This document shows, one piece after another, positions 6,860 to 8,797 of a stretch of 8,797 nt of DNA. Each line of letters begins with the position of its first letter. Positions within the stretch are counted from its first letter, which is position 1. Below the pieces are notes generated by a model that had not been told where the DNA came from, did not search any database, and worked only from the letters and a program-made list of their open reading frames with translations. Source of the DNA: Candidatus Rokubacteria bacterium RIFCSPLOWO2_02_FULL_72_37 (GTDB lineage: Bacteria > Methylomirabilota > Methylomirabilia > Rokubacteriales > CSP1-6); the NCBI GenBank assembly GCA_001790315.1, contig MGCE01000020.1, positions 1 to 8,797 on the forward strand. Reading direction: 5' to 3'. Position numbers and translations under genes: made by a program.

Positions 6860-7395
6860 TGTAGCGGGGACCCCGGGGCCGCGTGTGTCCGTGGGTGGCC
6901 TGAGATAGACGCGGCGTAGCTCCGTCGATCTCCCGCACTCTTCAACAGCCCCCGCCAGAGCCGCGCCGGCGCCCCGCGCCCGGCGGCGAGGATCTCGCGC
7001 TCGCGCCCGTGCATGAGGCCCGCCTCCACGGGATCGCGGTCGTCCCAGCCGATCAGGTGGAGGACACCGTGGGTCACGAGCAGCTCGAGCTCGACCACGA
7101 GGGGCACGCCGAGCCGGCGCGCCTGGCGCCGGGCGGTCTCGGCCGAGACCACGATCTGGCCGACGAGGGGGCTCGGCAGGTCGGGCGCCTCGAGCGGGAA
7201 GGCCAGGACGTCGGTCCGCCGGCCGACGCCCCGGTACGCGCGGTTCAGGCGACGGATCTCCTCGTCGTCCACGACCAGCACCTCGACGTCGCCGACGGGC
7301 CGGCCCACGGCCGCCAGGGCCCGCTCGGCGGCTCGCCCGAGCCGCGCGGGCGACAGGGCCACGCGGTGCTGACGGTTCACGACCGCCGCGGCCAT
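6856..7395 (-). CDS. ybeY: Endoribonuclease YbeY (rRNA maturation, UPF0054)
   Basis: Metal-dependent single-strand endoribonuclease involved in 16S 3'-end maturation and ribosome quality control. The protein is 179 aa. Family motifs are LNRAYRGVGRRTDVLAFP (50-67) and the metal site HGVLHLIGWDD (109-119). H109 and H113 are present, but the third ligand, usually His in HGxLHLxGYDH, is Asp119 here. The C-terminus continues about 30-40 residues beyond the usual end as a basic, low-complexity tail reaching the era start. The start is ATG 7395, whose A is also the last base of the ybeZ stop (TGATG). The ybeZ-ybeY pair is widely conserved, and followed here by era gives three genes for ribosome maturation in a row. 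Tail residues depend on the frame being correct to 6856; the codon pattern there looks normal. Confidence 0.93.
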   Translation of the reverse strand: MAAAVVNRQHRVALSPARLGRAAERALAAVGRPVGDVEVLVVDDEEIRRLNRAYRGVGRRTDVLAFPLEAPDLPSPLVGQIVVSAETARRQARRLGVPLVVELELLVTHGVLHLIGWDDRDPVEAGLMHGREREILAAGRGAPARLWRGLLKSAGDRRSYAASISGHPRTHAAPGSPLQ

Positions 7396-8411
7396 CAGGC
7401 GCCGTCGGCCGCGACACCGTCGGCGGGGCCGGCCCCCTCGCGGCCCCGCGCGTCCCAGGCGTCGTAGGCGCGGACGATCGCCGAGACGAGGTGGTGCCGC
7501 ACCACGTCCCCGTCGTCGAAGTACACGAACGTGACACCCTCGACCTCGCGGAGCACCCGCTGGACCTCGATGAGCCCCGAGCCGCGGGAAGCGGGCAGGT
7601 CGACCTGGGTGATGTCCCCGGTGATCACCATCTTCGAGTTGAAGCCGAGGCGCGTCAGGAACATCTTCATCTGCTCGGTCGTGCTGTTCTGGGCCTCGTC
7701 GAGGATGATGAACGAATCGTTGAGTGTCCGGCCGCGCATGTAGGCGAGCGGTGCGATTTCGATCGCGCCCTTCTCCACGAGGCTCGCGACCCGCTCGGAC
7801 TCGAGCATGTCGTACAGCGCGTCGTAGAGCGGACGCAGGTACGGATGCACCTTCTCGTAGAGGTCGCCGGGCAGGAATCCGAGGCGCTCCCCCGCCTCCA
7901 CCGCTGGGCGGGTCAGAACGATCCGTGCCACCTCCCGCTTCATCAGCGCCGAGACCGCCATCGCGACGGCGAGGAAGGACTTGCCGGTGCCCGCCGGCCC
8001 GATGCCGAACACCATGTCGTGCTTGCGGATCGCGTCGACGTAGCGCTTCTGGCCGAGCGTCTTGGGCGCGATCCACTTCTTGCGCGCCGGGACCGGGATC
8101 GCGTCGTTGAAGACGGCCTTGAGATCGGCGGCCTCGTCGTCCGCGAGCATCCGGAGCGCGGCCCGCACCTCGACCGAGCGCACCGGGGTCCCGGATCGCA
8201 CGAGCTCCGCGAGCTGGGTGAGCGCGCGCTCCGCGCGCCGCACCTGGCGCTCGTCGCCACGGAGCGTGATCTCGTGGCCGCGGGCCACGATGCGGACGTC
8301 CAGTTCGTGCTCGAGCGTCTTGAGGTGGTCGTCGTTCCGACCCAGGAGCGGGAGCAGATCGACGTCGGGCGCGATGGAGATCCGGCGGGTGACCGCGGCG
8401 GCTTCGCTCAC
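7395..8411 (-). CDS. ybeZ: PhoH-family ATPase (YbeZ/PhoL)
   Basis: PhoH-like P-loop NTPase, a likely RNA helicase partner of YbeY in ribosomal RNA handling. The protein is 338 aa. The N-terminal KH-like segment (about 20-70) contains LLGRNDDHLKTLE. The helicase-like ATPase core has Walker A GPAGTGKS (138-145), the PhoH signature RPAVEAGERLGFLPGD (168-183), Walker B ILDEAQN (236-242) and GDITQVDLP downstream. The last 25 residues or so are low-complexity Gly/Ala. The start is GTG 8411, 3 bases after the aspS stop, with AAGGA 10 bases upstream (8422-8426). It overlaps ybeY by one base, consistent with coupled synthesis of the pair. Some annotators use phoH as the symbol. Confidence 0.94.
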   Translation of the reverse strand: MSEAAAVTRRISIAPDVDLLPLLGRNDDHLKTLEHELDVRIVARGHEITLRGDERQVRRAERALTQLAELVRSGTPVRSVEVRAALRMLADDEAADLKAVFNDAIPVPARKKWIAPKTLGQKRYVDAIRKHDMVFGIGPAGTGKSFLAVAMAVSALMKREVARIVLTRPAVEAGERLGFLPGDLYEKVHPYLRPLYDALYDMLESERVASLVEKGAIEIAPLAYMRGRTLNDSFIILDEAQNSTTEQMKMFLTRLGFNSKMVITGDITQVDLPASRGSGLIEVQRVLREVEGVTFVYFDDGDVVRHHLVSAIVRAYDAWDARGREGAGPADGVAADGA

Positions 8412-8414
8412 CGC

Positions 8415-8797
8415 CTAGCGGTCCTTGCCCGGAGCCAGCACGCCGATCCCGAGCTCCCTGAGCTGGGCGGGGCTCACCGGCGCCGGCGCCTCCGTCATCG
8501 GGTCGGTGCCCTTCTGCGTCTTGGGAAACGCGATGACCTCGCGGATCGACTCCTCACCGGCGAGGATCGCGACGAGGCGATCGAGCCCGAAGGCGATGCC
8601 GCCCATCGGTGGCGCGCCGAACTCGAGCGCGTCGAGGAGGAAGCCGAATTTCGCGCGCGCCTCGTCCTTGCCGATCCCGAGCAGCTCGAAGACCCTCTGC
8701 TGGACGGCTTGCTGGTGGATGCGGATCGAGCCGCCGCCGATCTCCTGGCCGTTGAGCACGAGATCGTACGCTTTCGCGAGCGCCTCCCCCGGCCGTT
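8415..8797 (-). CDS. aspS: Aspartyl-tRNA synthetase, C-terminal part (5' end beyond the window)
   Basis: Class II enzyme that charges tRNA-Asp. Only the last 126 codons are present, against about 590 residues in a complete bacterial AspRS; the frame stays open to the right edge. The visible part reads RPGEALAKAYDLVLNG, then GQEIGGGSIRIH, FGFLLDALEFGAPP, class II motif 3 GIAFGLDRL, then SIREVIAFPKTQKGTDPMTEAP, the standard AspRS ending. The residue usually His in GAPPHGG is Met here (GAPPMGG). It is the first gene seen of the minus-strand operon, ending 3 bases before ybeZ. Whether the enzyme is discriminating or also makes Asp-tRNA-Asn cannot be judged, because the N-terminal anticodon domain is missing. 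Confidence 0.95.
   Translation of the reverse strand, partial: RPGEALAKAYDLVLNGQEIGGGSIRIHQQAVQQRVFELLGIGKDEARAKFGFLLDALEFGAPPMGGIAFGLDRLVAILAGEESIREVIAFPKTQKGTDPMTEAPAPVSPAQLRELGIGVLAPGKDR

Overview
This is a very GC-rich bacterial window (about two thirds G+C by eye) made almost entirely of housekeeping genes. I see no mobile element, CRISPR array, tRNA gene or foreign-looking island. The homodimeric (GlyQS-type) glycyl-tRNA synthetase, the aspS-ybeZ-ybeY-era-recO-glyQS order, the extreme gene packing and the base composition suggest an environmental GC-rich lineage such as Methylomirabilota/Rokubacteria or a deltaproteobacterial relative. That placement is inference and rests on no database match.

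Layout from left to right. Positions 1-190 hold what looks like the promoter and leader of a ribosomal RNA operon transcribed leftward off the window: a textbook -35/-10 pair, several hairpins and a boxA-like antitermination element. Its -35 lies 17 bases beyond the stop codon of tyrS (206-1477, minus), which also points left. tyrS is divergent from mrcA (1557-3710, plus), a class A penicillin-binding protein. The 79-base gap between them holds a perfect TATAAT so close to the mrcA ATG that the mRNA is probably leaderless. mrcA runs head-on into glyQS, and their stop codons overlap by 4 bases.

From the right edge to 3707, six minus-strand genes form one compressed operon: aspS (3' end only), ybeZ/phoH, ybeY, era, recO and glyQS. 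Junctions are, in order, a 3-base gap, a 1-base overlap, a 4-base ATGA overlap, a 1-base gap and a 4-base GTGA overlap.

Most genes share a translation theme. Three aminoacyl-tRNA synthetases charge Tyr, Gly and Asp; YbeZ, YbeY and Era serve rRNA maturation and small-subunit assembly; and the left edge appears to launch an rRNA operon. RecO (recombinational repair) and the penicillin-binding protein (cell wall) are the exceptions. No new molecular system was recognised. The points most worth a second look are the rRNA leader, the leaderless mrcA promoter, the tail-to-tail stop overlap, the Asp in place of the third metal-ligand His in YbeY, and a His-to-Met change beside motif 3 of AspRS.
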